Shown here: positions 10,026-18,363 of the stretch, in pieces
Layout: each line of letters opens with the position of its first letter
How positions within the stretch are numbered: position 1 is the first letter of the stretch
Assembly: GCF_900115105.1 (NCBI RefSeq)
Contig: NZ_FOYP01000001.1
Coordinates: 646,097-710,096 of the forward strand
Origin: Yoonia tamlensis
Lineage (GTDB): Bacteria; Pseudomonadota; Alphaproteobacteria; Rhodobacterales; Rhodobacteraceae
DNA: 64,000 nucleotides
Direction: 5' to 3'
Made by a program: the position numbers and the translations under genes
Notes under the pieces: generated by a model
Told to the model about the DNA's origin: nothing
What the model saw: the letters and a program-made list of their open reading frames with translations, nothing else
The model's database searches: none

Positions 10026-10415
10026 ATGCGGTATATGATGATGTTTGCGGCGCTTTCATTGGCCGCCTGTGTTGAGGCCCCCGAAAGCGGCGCGCAGATT
10101 TATGCGGCCGAATGCGCGGGCTGCCATGGCGCAGATGCCCGCGGCGACGGGCCCCATGCGCGCGGCCTGGAAACGGCCCCGCCGGACCTGACAACAATTG
10201 CGGCGCGCAATGGTGGCGTGTTCCCGCGCGACCAGGTTATGAGCACCATCGACGGGCTACAACGCGACGCGCATTTCAGCGCGGCCATGCCGGAATTTGG
10301 TGCCGGTGATCTGGGCGAAACTGTGATTGTCGAGGAAAACGGGCTGGGCACGCCGGTTCCGACCAAGCTGCTGCTGCTGACCGAATATATCGCACTGTTG
10401 CAACGTACTGAATAG
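10026..10415 (+). CDS. Small cytochrome c-type lipoprotein
   Basis: A 129-residue exported monoheme cytochrome c. The N-terminus MRYMMMFAALSLAACVEA carries a lipobox (LAAC), suggesting a lipid-anchored periplasmic protein. The heme motif CAGCH follows near residue 36 and the likely axial Met is in SAAMPEFG near residue 88. Length and layout fit the cytochrome c class I / cbb3-type single-domain group. AGGAGAG precedes the ATG. It is 55 bp after lolD and probably has its own promoter. Partner and pathway unknown. Confidence 0.85.
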   Translation: MRYMMMFAALSLAACVEAPESGAQIYAAECAGCHGADARGDGPHARGLETAPPDLTTIAARNGGVFPRDQVMSTIDGLQRDAHFSAAMPEFGAGDLGETVIVEENGLGTPVPTKLLLLTEYIALLQRTE

Positions 10416-10796
10416 GGCAGGTGGGTTAAAACCCACCCTACGGGGTGTGGCGGGCGAATCGTGGGTTAAGCCCTGTATTTTATGGGGTTTGTCTGGTCGG
10501 CGCCGCGTCGGATTTGCGTCGGCAAAACGTCGGGCATTTGTCTGGCACCTGTGCGGTTAACGCTGCGTGCTGTGGGATGGTTCGGAATGGACCGCTTTGC
10601 CTAATTCCCTCCCCGCCCGGCATCGCCGGGCAGCGCCCGGGACGGGGCTTCGCCCGTTTTCACTTGAATTGATCCACTGGATCAATTCCAAGACGGTTCA
10701 AACCCTCCCCCATGGGGAGGGCGCTTCGCACCCACCCCGAGGTCCAAGCGCTGCCCTAGTTTTCGGAAAAGTCTAGCGATCTATGACGCATGTTAT
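10416..10796. repeat. Intergenic cluster of hairpins, no gene seen
   Basis: This 381-bp gap holds no convincing coding sequence but four inverted repeats: GTGGGTT-AA-AACCCAC at about 10421-10436 directly after the cytochrome stop (likely its terminator or a REP-like unit, since it runs into CCTACGGGG); GCCCGGC-ATC-GCCGGGC at 10615-10631; a perfect 10-bp stem with a 3-nt loop, GAATTGATCC-ACT-GGATCAATTC, at 10666-10688; and a perfect 8-bp stem with 3-nt loop, CCCTCCCC-CAT-GGGGAGGG, at 10703-10721. The last two lie 14 bp apart. They may be mobile palindromic elements, terminators or small RNA parts. Confidence 0.6.
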
Positions 10797-11576
10797 CTAT
10801 TCATCTTCGCGCCAAGCTTTGTCTTGGGGGTGGCACCCGACAGGATGCAAGTTGGCAAGAAAACTCCATCTAACGAACTCTTTGTTCTTAGATATGGGTA
10901 ACGGAAGATTGAACAGTACCAAATAGACTAAAGTGCTTATCAAAACGAAAATCCCGAAGGCGGCGCTTACTTTGTAGAGTGCCAGAACTGAAGGTGACGA
11001 AATAATAATCCACTGTGAATCAAGCAGGTAGATCCAGAGCGCAACCGCCGGGAATGCAATTGCAATGAAAACGATGCCTGAGATTGCGCTGAGCGTGTTG
11101 GAAATTGGATATTTCTCTTTGAACGAGCCATATCCTATCACTGGTGTCGCCAGTTCCATCTCGTCTTGCCCAGTGTATAGCCCGTACATACCCATAGAAA
11201 AACCACGGAGAGATAGGCGCCTTCCTTCGTGAACTCTTAGAACTATCAGCATTAATACCGTTTGAGCTTGCATGGCGATAAGAAAGAGTCCCAGGCTGGC
11301 GACCACCGTTACAAAGGCTGTTGGAACTGATGCTGTTACGCCTTGAAACGTTAAACTAACGTATTCTTCGTTACCTAGTGAGGACATCAACAGGTAGTAA
11401 ACAAAAATACCCGCACCGGTTTTTGTCAGTTTCTTTGTGGCGTCGTCTTGAAGTGTTCCTAGCTGTGTGTAGACATCACGCCAATTTGCGTCAGAGGCAT
11501 TTATGTACCTGAGAGTTGTACGAAATTCATGTTGCTTTATGTTACGCAGCGATACTCTTAATCGTCTATGTTTCAA
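10797..11576 (-). CDS. Unrecognised four-helix membrane protein, TTG start, coupled to parE
   Basis: A 259-residue protein I do not recognise. It has a basic N-terminal region, then about four hydrophobic segments (roughly residues 52-70, 85-115, 158-185 and 200-225) and a short charged tail. The only plausible start is a TTG at 11576 that overlaps the parE stop (TTGA). A strong GGAGGAG lies nine bases before it, inside the parE 3' end, so translation is probably coupled. Its DNA is visibly more AT-rich and its codon use differs from the flanks, suggesting recent acquisition. An alternative is a chance frame, but length, hydrophobic pattern and ribosome site argue for a gene. Confidence 0.65.
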   Translation of the reverse strand: MKHRRLRVSLRNIKQHEFRTTLRYINASDANWRDVYTQLGTLQDDATKKLTKTGAGIFVYYLLMSSLGNEEYVSLTFQGVTASVPTAFVTVVASLGLFLIAMQAQTVLMLIVLRVHEGRRLSLRGFSMGMYGLYTGQDEMELATPVIGYGSFKEKYPISNTLSAISGIVFIAIAFPAVALWIYLLDSQWIIISSPSVLALYKVSAAFGIFVLISTLVYLVLFNLPLPISKNKEFVRWSFLANLHPVGCHPQDKAWREDE

Positions 11577-13549
11577 ACATCCAACTCCTCCGCAAACTGC
11601 GCGTTTTCTTGAATATACTGGAATCGTAGTTCGGGTTTTTTGCCCATCAGGCGCTCGACCAGATCGGCAGTGTCGCCGGGTTCGTCGTCGGTGATGGTGA
11701 CGCGGATGAGTTTGCGGGTGGCGGGGTCCATCGTGGTTTCTTTGAGGTCTTTTGCGTCCATTTCGCCCAGACCCTTGAACCGCTGCACGTCGATTTTGCC
11801 TTTGCCGCCCAGACCTTTGGCCAGCACCGCGTCTTTTTCGGCGTCATCGGCCACATAGACACGCCGCGCGCCTTGGGTTAGCCGGTAAAGCGGCGGGCAG
11901 GCCAGATACAGGTGCCCTTGGTCAATCAGCGGGCGCATTTGCGTAAAGAAGAAGGTCATCAACAGCGCCGCAATATGCGCGCCGTCGACATCCGCATCGG
12001 TCATGATGATGATCTTTTCATAGCGCAGATCATCGACGTTGAATTTGGTGCCCATGCCGACACCCAAGGCTTCACAGAGGTCATTGATTTCGGCGTTGGT
12101 GGTCAGCTTGTTGGATGCAGCCCCCAGCACGTTGAGGATCTTACCCTTGAGCGGCAAAAGCGCTTGGGTTTTGCGTTCGCGTGCGCCTTTGCCGGACCCG
12201 CCCGCGGAATCGCCTTCGACGATGAACAATTCAGTGCCGATCCGGTCTTTGGAGGTGCAGTCGGTCAATTTACCGGGCAGGCGCAGCTTTTTGGTGGCCG
12301 ATTTGCGCGATGTTTCTTTTTCTTGCTTGCGGCGCATCCGTTCTTCGGCGCGTAGCACCAGAAAATCAAGGATCGCGCCTGCGGATTTTGTATCGGCGGC
12401 TAGCCAGTTGTCGAAATGGTCGCGCACGGCGGCATCGACCATGCGTTGCGCGTCTGTTGTCGCCAACCGGTCTTTGGTTTGGCCAACAAATTCGGGTTCG
12501 CGGATAAAGCAGGACACAAGCGCGCCTGCACCCGTGGTCAGGTCTTCGCGGGTGATGGTGCCCGCCTTTTTGTTGCCGACCAATTCGCCGTAGGCTTTGA
12601 TGCCTTTCAGGATCGCGGACCAGAATCCGGCCTCGTGTGTGCCGCCTTCGGGCGTGGGGACGGTGTTACAATAGGACTGGATGAACCCGTCGCGCGTCGG
12701 CGTCCAGTTGATCGCCCATTCGACCTTGCCCGGGACGTTGAATTTGTCGGCAAATGATACGTTGCCGGCAAAAGGTTTTTCGGAATAGGTGGTTGCGCCC
12801 GCGAAGACCTCTGTCAGGTAATCAGCCAAACCGCCAGGGAATTTGAAGGTTGCCTCTAATGGCGTGTCCCCATCGTTGATCCCTGTTTTCCAACGGATTT
12901 CTACGCCCGAGAAAAGATAGGCCTTGGACCGCGCCATTTTAAATAGTGTCTTGGGTTTGAGCGTGAGTTTCCCGAAGATTTGTTCATCGGGGTGGAATGT
13001 CACCGCGGTGCCGCGCCGGTTGGGGGCTGCGCCGATTTTCGCAAGTGGCGCTTGTGGCACCCCGCGCGAGAATTCCATCATGAACAGTTCTTTGTTGCGC
13101 GCGACCTCGACCCGCAAATGGTCTGACAGCGCGTTCACCACCGATGACCCGACCCCGTGCAAACCGCCTGATGTCTGGTAACTGTCGCCCGAGAATTTCC
13201 CGCCCGCGTTGAGCGTGCAAAAGATGATTTCGAGCGCGGATTTTTCGGGGTTCTTGGGGTGCGGGTCGGTTGGAATGCCCCGCCCGTTATCGCGTACGGT
13301 GACATGGCCGTTTTCGTGCAGTTCGACCTCGATCCATGTGGCGTGGCCAGCGACGGCCTCGTCCATCGAGTTGTCGATGATCTCGGCGACCATGTGATGG
13401 AGCGCGCGTTCGTCCTTGCCGCCGATATACATGCCGGGGCGCAGGCGCACGTGCTCCATATCTTCCAGCACTTCGATGCTGCTTGCGTTATAGCTTTCGG
13501 CGGCTGTCGTGCCGCCCGAGAGAAGATCATTGGCCATGGTGCTGCTCAT
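11573..13549 (-). CDS. parE: DNA topoisomerase IV subunit B
   Basis: ATPase/TOPRIM subunit of topoisomerase IV, which decatenates daughter chromosomes. The 658 residues show the GHKL ATP site (EIIDNSMDEAVAGHA, DNGRGIPTDPHP, GGLHGVGSSVVNALS), and the TOPRIM domain with ELFIVEGDSAGGSGKGARER and the metal motif MTDADVDGAHIAALL. The PLKGKILNV signature also fits. The TOPRIM residues around the cleavage complex fit ParE, and GyrB is unlikely because the GyrB insert is missing. Translation may start at 13549 or at the ATG four codons later (MANDLLSG). The downstream membrane gene overlaps its stop. Confidence 0.94.
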   Translation of the reverse strand: MSSTMANDLLSGGTTAAESYNASSIEVLEDMEHVRLRPGMYIGGKDERALHHMVAEIIDNSMDEAVAGHATWIEVELHENGHVTVRDNGRGIPTDPHPKNPEKSALEIIFCTLNAGGKFSGDSYQTSGGLHGVGSSVVNALSDHLRVEVARNKELFMMEFSRGVPQAPLAKIGAAPNRRGTAVTFHPDEQIFGKLTLKPKTLFKMARSKAYLFSGVEIRWKTGINDGDTPLEATFKFPGGLADYLTEVFAGATTYSEKPFAGNVSFADKFNVPGKVEWAINWTPTRDGFIQSYCNTVPTPEGGTHEAGFWSAILKGIKAYGELVGNKKAGTITREDLTTGAGALVSCFIREPEFVGQTKDRLATTDAQRMVDAAVRDHFDNWLAADTKSAGAILDFLVLRAEERMRRKQEKETSRKSATKKLRLPGKLTDCTSKDRIGTELFIVEGDSAGGSGKGARERKTQALLPLKGKILNVLGAASNKLTTNAEINDLCEALGVGMGTKFNVDDLRYEKIIIMTDADVDGAHIAALLMTFFFTQMRPLIDQGHLYLACPPLYRLTQGARRVYVADDAEKDAVLAKGLGGKGKIDVQRFKGLGEMDAKDLKETTMDPATRKLIRVTITDDEPGDTADLVERLMGKKPELRFQYIQENAQFAEELDV

Positions 13550-13591
13550 ACTTTTTGTTTCGTGCAGTATGGCAGGGCCAGCGGACAGGTG

Positions 13592-13619
13592 AAAGGGGGA
13601 AGCGGCGGCCGCCCCCTTT
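13592..13619 (-). terminator. Candidate terminator after the DUF1761 gene
   Basis: Inverted repeat AAAGGGGG / CCCCCTTT with a 12-nt GC-rich spacer, located just after the stop of the leftward DUF1761 gene and before parE. The T run is short, so strength is uncertain. Confidence 0.5.
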
Positions 13620-13629
13620 TGATTTTACG

Positions 13630-14016
13630 CTAGAGCACGCCCTGCACGATGATCATCACCACAAGCGCTGCGATCCAATAGCCCGCGTCGACATTGCGGG
13701 CATAGGCGGTTTTGCCCGAAAACGTATTGCCCGAATAGGCCAGTACCGCAAAACCCAGCGTGGCCAAGATGACCGTGGCCAGCATTTCATGCGCGGCGGT
13801 GACCCCGACAAACCAGCTCATCAGCAAAAGACCGATGGCCTGGCTGGCCATAGCGGCCAATGGCATATCATTGGCGGTGCCCAACTTGACGCCTGACCCT
13901 TCGGCCCATTTGGTCCCGAAAAGCATCGGCGAATACCACGCCCAGCCCGCGATAAACGACAGGATCGCCCCGACGATCACGGCGATAAAGTTCACGTTTG
14001 TTGTTAGCTCACCCAT
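13630..14016 (-). CDS. DUF1761-like small membrane protein
   Basis: A 128-residue protein with four hydrophobic helices. The N-terminal FIAVIVGAILSFIAGWAWYSPMLFGTKWAEG, with GWAWYSP.LFG.KW, is the pattern I associate with DUF1761 membrane proteins. Function unknown; likely inner membrane. It stands alone between parE and the divergent epimerase gene. Confidence 0.75.
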   Translation of the reverse strand: MGELTTNVNFIAVIVGAILSFIAGWAWYSPMLFGTKWAEGSGVKLGTANDMPLAAMASQAIGLLLMSWFVGVTAAHEMLATVILATLGFAVLAYSGNTFSGKTAYARNVDAGYWIAALVVMIIVQGVL

Positions 14017-14110
14017 TTGAGGTCTCCTCGTTTATGGCGCCTATGGTTGAGGCTACCATTTTTGCGTGAATCCCGCTAATTATTCCGCCAACACAGGTTA
14101 GGGGCATCAC

Positions 14111-14995
14111 ATGCGTATCTTTTTCACAGGCGGCAGCGGTAAGGCGGGTAAGCACGCGATCACCTATTTGCAGGGGCAGGGGCATACTGTCATTAATGCG
14201 GATATTGTGCCGTCGGGGCTTGATGTGTCCGAACTGCTGATTGACCTGACAGACGCGGGTCAAGTGATTGGGGCCATGTCGCAGTTCACCGATTTTCATG
14301 AGTTGGACGCAGGCACAGGTGTGCCGAAGTATGATGCCGTCGTGCATTTTGCCGCCGTGCCACGCGTGATGATTGGCACGGACGGTGAATGTTTTCGCCA
14401 GAACACGATCACCACTTATAATGTGATCGAAGCGGCGGTAAAACTGGGCATCCCCAAGGTGATTTTTGCCAGCTCTGAAACCACCTATGCGGTCTGTTTT
14501 GCGGATGGTGAGATCAAGCCAGATTACATCCCCATCGACGAGGACCACCCCACAGTCCCACACGACAGCTACGCCATGTCCAAGATTTGTAACGAGGCCA
14601 CCGCCAAATCGTTTCAGGCCCGTACGGGGATCGATATCTACGGGCTGCGGATCAACAACGTGATCGAGCCGCATGAATATGCGCAAAACTTTCCTGCGTT
14701 TATGGAAAACCCTGCCAGCCGTCGGCGCAATATCTTTGCCTATATCGACGCGCGTGATCTGGGGCATATGGTGGATTGCTGCCTGAAAACCGACGGGCTT
14801 GGTTATCAGGTATTCAACGTCGCCAACGATGATATGTCCGTGGGCATCACTACCGGTGAAGTCATTGCGCATTTCTACGAAGGGGTGCCGCAAAACCGCA
14901 AAATGCGCCCCGACGAGACATTCTATGCCAACGATAAAGCGAAAGCGATGGTCGGCTTTGCGCCGAAGCATTCATGGAGGGATGTGTTGGGGTAG
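14111..14995 (+). CDS. NAD-dependent epimerase/dehydratase (extended SDR)
   Basis: A 294-residue extended short-chain dehydrogenase, probably acting on a nucleotide sugar or small polyol. The nucleotide-binding motif is FFTGGSGKAGKHA at the N-terminus (GxxGxxG), the next conserved Ser/Thr region is IFASSETTYA, and the catalytic pair is YAMSK near residue 157. Substrate is not evident and may not be UDP-glucose, since the GalE proper of this window is at 39-40 kb. A hairpin terminator follows 12 bp after the stop. A 320-codon open frame on the opposite strand is a shadow. Confidence 0.85.
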   Translation: MRIFFTGGSGKAGKHAITYLQGQGHTVINADIVPSGLDVSELLIDLTDAGQVIGAMSQFTDFHELDAGTGVPKYDAVVHFAAVPRVMIGTDGECFRQNTITTYNVIEAAVKLGIPKVIFASSETTYAVCFADGEIKPDYIPIDEDHPTVPHDSYAMSKICNEATAKSFQARTGIDIYGLRINNVIEPHEYAQNFPAFMENPASRRRNIFAYIDARDLGHMVDCCLKTDGLGYQVFNVANDDMSVGITTGEVIAHFYEGVPQNRKMRPDETFYANDKAKAMVGFAPKHSWRDVLG

Positions 14996-15006
14996 AAGGT
15001 AACCGT

Positions 15007-15025
15007 GCCCAATCTTCGGTTGGGC
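15007..15025 (+). terminator. Hairpin after the epimerase gene
   Basis: GCCCAA-TCTTCGG-TTGGGC, a 6-bp stem closed by a CTTCGG-type stable loop, 11 bp after the stop at 14995. No strong T run follows. A second inverted repeat, GTCCTA...TAGGAC around a GAATTC core, lies at about 15058-15076. Confidence 0.5.
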
Positions 15026-15108
15026 AGCCCGCACCGCACCAGTTGCCATTGTGGTTGCGTCCTAGAATTCTTAGGACTGTTCCAATCCCAGCCCGAAAGC
15101 CCACACCA

Positions 15109-15549
15109 ATGACCACCAAAACCAAAATCACGCTCGAACAGGCCAAGGCCCGCGCCGCGCATGGGCGCCAGCAGGACGACGGTGTTCTTGTTATTCGCAC
15201 GATCGCAATGCCCGCCGATACCAACCCTGCGGGCGATATTTTTGGCGGCTGGATCATGTCGCAGATGGATTTGGCTGCGGGCAATTTGGCGGGGCGTGTG
15301 TCGCAGGGGCGTAGTGCCACGGTTGCGGTTGAAGGGATGCATTTTTTGCGCCCTGTGAAGGTCGGTGACGAGGTGACGCTTTATGCGAACCTGACCCATG
15401 TTGGTCGGACCTCGATGAAAGTGCATGTCGACGTCTGGGCGCGGGGCCGGTTTGGGAAGGCGGGCGCAAAGGTGACCGAGGCCGAATTCATTTTCGTCGC
15501 GCTGGATGATGCCGGATCACCGCGTCCGATCCCTTCGGATATGACCTAG
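15109..15549 (+). CDS. YciA-type acyl-CoA thioesterase (hotdog fold)
   Basis: Hydrolyses acyl-CoA thioesters in the cytoplasm. The 146-residue protein has the YciA/acyl-CoA hydrolase core: TIAMPADTNPAGDIFGGWIMSQMDLA, with the catalytic Asp in NPAGDIFGGW, followed by MHFLRPVKVGDEVTLYANL and VWARGRFG. An open frame continues 45 codons upstream, but that stretch covers the terminator of the previous gene, so the ATG at 15109 is chosen. It is followed after 64 bp by the DCC protein gene. Confidence 0.9.
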   Translation: MTTKTKITLEQAKARAAHGRQQDDGVLVIRTIAMPADTNPAGDIFGGWIMSQMDLAAGNLAGRVSQGRSATVAVEGMHFLRPVKVGDEVTLYANLTHVGRTSMKVHVDVWARGRFGKAGAKVTEAEFIFVALDDAGSPRPIPSDMT

Positions 15550-15613
15550 CGCCAGTTTGTCCCATTGCACCCCGCGCGTGCGGCCCGCATAAGTTGTGTG
15601 AAGTGGATGCAAA

Positions 15614-16021
15614 ATGACCCTCCGAACCCCGCCGACCGCCGTGATGGATGCGCAATGCGCGCTTTGCTCTTGGGGCGCGCGGATGATCCACCGGCTGGAC
15701 CGCACAGGCGAGATCAAGATCGCCCCGATCCAATCTGAAACCGGGGCGGCATTGATGCGTGCGCATGGGCTGGACCCGCTTGATCCTGATACATGGCTCT
15801 TTATCGAAGATGGCACGGTTTGGCGCGATTTTGATGCGCTGATCCGTGTTGGCCAGCGGTCAGGCGGGCTTGGGCATGTGTTTTCCGTGCTTCGGATTAT
15901 CCCGCGCCCGATCCGCAATTGGCTTTATGCCCGTGTTGCGCGCAATCGCTACGCGATGTTCGGACGCGGCGATATGTGCGGCTTGCCCGATCCGCAATTC
16001 CGCGCGAGGTTGTTGTCATGA
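15614..16021 (+). CDS. DCC1-like thiol-disulfide oxidoreductase family (DUF393)
   Basis: A 135-residue protein with the DxxCxxC-type motif MDAQCALCSWGARMIHRLD near the N-terminus, then IAPIQSETGAALMRAHGLDP and a C-terminal FGRGDMCGLPDP. This order matches the DCC (DUF393) family, which is predicted to be thioredoxin-like. Its stop overlaps the start of the next gene by 4 bp (ATGA), so both are coupled. Confidence 0.85.
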   Translation: MTLRTPPTAVMDAQCALCSWGARMIHRLDRTGEIKIAPIQSETGAALMRAHGLDPLDPDTWLFIEDGTVWRDFDALIRVGQRSGGLGHVFSVLRIIPRPIRNWLYARVARNRYAMFGRGDMCGLPDPQFRARLLS

Positions 16022-17658
16022 AAATTGTCGTCTTAGGTGGCTACGGTGTTTTCGGCGCCAAACTGGCCGATCTGCTGACCCGCGACGGGCATGACGTGAT
16101 CGTTGCGGGGCGGTCATTGGAAAAGGCCACTGCACTTGCTGCGCAGTTTGGGGCGGGGGCGCTGGCGGTTGACCGCGCCGGTGATCTTGGCCCGCTTTGG
16201 GCAGCAAACCCTGATGCCGTTGTCGATGCGGCGGGGCCGTTTCATGCTTATGGTAATGATCCTTATGCCTTTGCGCGGGCCTGCATTGCGCAGGGGGTGC
16301 ATTATCTTGATCTGGCCGATGATCCGGCGTTTTGCGCGGGAATTACAGCTCTGGATGTAGAGGCAAAAGCGGCGGGGGTATTCGCCCTTTCTGGTGTCTC
16401 AAGCGTGCCGGCGATTTCGTCGGCGGCAGTGGCGGCGCTGGCGGATGGCGCGCAGATCGACACGATCAGCACAGCGATCCTGCCCGGCAATCGCGCGCCG
16501 CGCGGTCGGTCGGTTGTGGCCAGCATCTTGCACCAATGCGGGGTTGATTTTGACGTGCCGGTGGATGGTGCCGCGTCCCCGATGCGCAGCTGGTCGCGCC
16601 CTGCACGGTTTGATCTTGGCCAAGGGATCGTGCGCAAGGCGTGGATGATCGAAGTCCCCGATCACAGGCTCTTTGCTGACGCCTTTGGTGCACGATCGGT
16701 CCTGTTTCGGGCGGGGTTGGAACTGGGCGTGATGAACTGGTCACTGGCCGTGTTTTCATGGCTGCGCGGGTTCTGGCGGTTTCCTATACCGCGCTGGTTG
16801 GTCAGTTTCCTGCTGTTTGTGGCAAAGCTGCTGTATCCGTTTGGCACCGACGAAGGCGGCATGTCGGTGGCTGTTACATTGCAATCAGCAGAGGGCTGGC
16901 AGCGGCGGACATGGCGCATGGTCGCAACGGGCGGTGAAGGGCCATATATCCCCGCTGTCGCCGCGCGTGTGGTGTTACGCGACATTGCGGCAGTTCCCAA
17001 AGGGGCAAGGCCCGCGGTCGCGGTTGTTCCGCTTGATGCGATCTGTGCTGGCATGGCTGACCTTGCCGTCACGCACACGACGGTGACCGAAGACATCGAG
17101 CCGCTGTTTGCGCGGCACTTGGGGGCGGATTACGCAATCCTGCCGCCGCAGGTGCGTGATTTGCACATTGTCTGCGGGCCACGGCGCTGGGCCGGGCGCG
17201 GGTCCGTGACGCGGGGGCAGTCCCGCCTTGCACGGATTTTTGCGGCGGTTTTCCGGTTTCCGGAAGAGGCCAAGGATATTCCGGTGACTGTCACGATGAC
17301 GCCCTATAATGGCGGCGAAGGCTGGGAACGTGATTTCGACGGGCAGCGGTTCCGGTCATTCCTGCGGCGAAACGGCGAAAGTCTGACAGAACGGTTCGGG
17401 CCGTTTACGTTTACGCTTGGCCTGCATGTGCAGGATGATTGCCTGCATTTTCCGGTCACCAAAGGGCGATTTGGACCAATCCCCATGCCGCGTTTTGCCC
17501 TGCCCAAAAGCATCGCGCGCGAATATGAAAAAGACGGGCGGTTTCATTTTGATGTGGCGCTGCACGCGCCGTTCACGGGGGCGCTGGTGGTGCATTACAA
17601 GGGCTGGCTGGAACGTAGGGTGGATCTTGATCCACCCCTGTCAGGCTTCGGCGATTGA
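16018..17658 (+). CDS. Saccharopine dehydrogenase-like protein with DUF4166-type C-terminus
   Basis: A 546-residue two-domain protein. The N-terminal Rossmann domain (MKIVVLGGYGVFGAKLADLL, then VIVAGRSLEKATALAAQFG and VVDAAGPFHAYG) is like saccharopine dehydrogenase/trans-acting enoyl reductase proteins. A hydrophobic stretch lies around residues 235-280. The C-terminal half, from about residue 370 (HLGADYAILPPQVRDLHIV to FHFDVALHAPFTGALVVHYKGW), matches DUF4166-type domains. Substrate unknown. The last 14 residues are encoded by a palindromic GGGTGGATC-TT-GATCCACCC element at 17620-17639, suggesting the original end was altered by a repeat. It overlaps the convergent DUF2461 gene by 18 bp. 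Confidence 0.8.
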   Translation: MKIVVLGGYGVFGAKLADLLTRDGHDVIVAGRSLEKATALAAQFGAGALAVDRAGDLGPLWAANPDAVVDAAGPFHAYGNDPYAFARACIAQGVHYLDLADDPAFCAGITALDVEAKAAGVFALSGVSSVPAISSAAVAALADGAQIDTISTAILPGNRAPRGRSVVASILHQCGVDFDVPVDGAASPMRSWSRPARFDLGQGIVRKAWMIEVPDHRLFADAFGARSVLFRAGLELGVMNWSLAVFSWLRGFWRFPIPRWLVSFLLFVAKLLYPFGTDEGGMSVAVTLQSAEGWQRRTWRMVATGGEGPYIPAVAARVVLRDIAAVPKGARPAVAVVPLDAICAGMADLAVTHTTVTEDIEPLFARHLGADYAILPPQVRDLHIVCGPRRWAGRGSVTRGQSRLARIFAAVFRFPEEAKDIPVTVTMTPYNGGEGWERDFDGQRFRSFLRRNGESLTERFGPFTFTLGLHVQDDCLHFPVTKGRFGPIPMPRFALPKSIAREYEKDGRFHFDVALHAPFTGALVVHYKGWLERRVDLDPPLSGFGD

Positions 17659-18276
17659 TAGCAAAAGCGCGTTCAGCGGCCAAAGTGCAGTGAAGATTGG
17701 CAGCAATGGCGCATCATGTGGCACTTCGCGGCTGGCGACGGCGCCTTTCATCCGCATGAACCGCGCAGCAGGGTGGTCCTGATCATAGGGTGCTGGCACG
17801 CGTTTGAGTGCGGGTTCGCGGAATGAAAACCCCGTCGCTTCCAGCCCGTCTAGAATAGCCAGCATACGGTCGCCATCCAGATCAAGCATTGTGCGCCAAT
17901 TGGTCTGCATCGGTTTTTCAAAGCCCATCAGCCCCGCGCCTGCGCTGACGTAATCCACCCCGATCCCGAAAAAGAACACCGGATTTTGCGGCGCATCCGT
18001 TTGGATTTGCCACATCATATGCAGATGCGTGTTGTATGGGGTCTTGTCCTTGGAAAACCGCACGTCGCGGTGCGGGCGAAACAGTTTGGGTGTGACGGGT
18101 GCGCCAGCGAGGTCCGACAGGGGCGCGGTCAATTCATCCAGTAATTCAAGCGCGCCGGGCTTTAGCCTATCGTCATAGGTGGCCCGATTTTGCGTCCACC
18201 AGTCGCGGGTGTTGTTATCCGCAAGCTGCGCATAAAACGCCTGCGCTTGGCTGATCAGTGCGGCGATGCTTTGCAT
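17641..18276 (-). CDS. DUF2461 / TIGR02453 family protein
   Basis: A 211-residue cytoplasmic protein. The characteristic parts are NNTRDWWTQNRATYDDRLK (family pattern NN..EWF...R..Y), LFRPHRDVRFSKDKTPYNTHLHMMW and FFFGIGVDYVSAGAGLMGFEK. This set is that of the DUF2461 family; biochemical function is unknown. The gene ends inside the last codons of the convergent saccharopine dehydrogenase-like gene and starts 87 bp from the divergent MATE transporter. Confidence 0.88.
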   Translation of the reverse strand: MQSIAALISQAQAFYAQLADNNTRDWWTQNRATYDDRLKPGALELLDELTAPLSDLAGAPVTPKLFRPHRDVRFSKDKTPYNTHLHMMWQIQTDAPQNPVFFFGIGVDYVSAGAGLMGFEKPMQTNWRTMLDLDGDRMLAILDGLEATGFSFREPALKRVPAPYDQDHPAARFMRMKGAVASREVPHDAPLLPIFTALWPLNALLLSIAEA

Positions 18277-18363
18277 GGTTGTCTCCGTTCGGGTTTGATC
18301 ATGTCACGCACCGCGCGTCGATGTCTATGGACGGGCCGCAAAATTCACCCTAAGCCTGACCGG

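Noticed and set aside
14009-14971. 320-codon open frame on the minus strand
   Set aside because: It lies opposite the epimerase gene, whose conserved motifs are clear; long antisense frames are expected in high-GC DNA.
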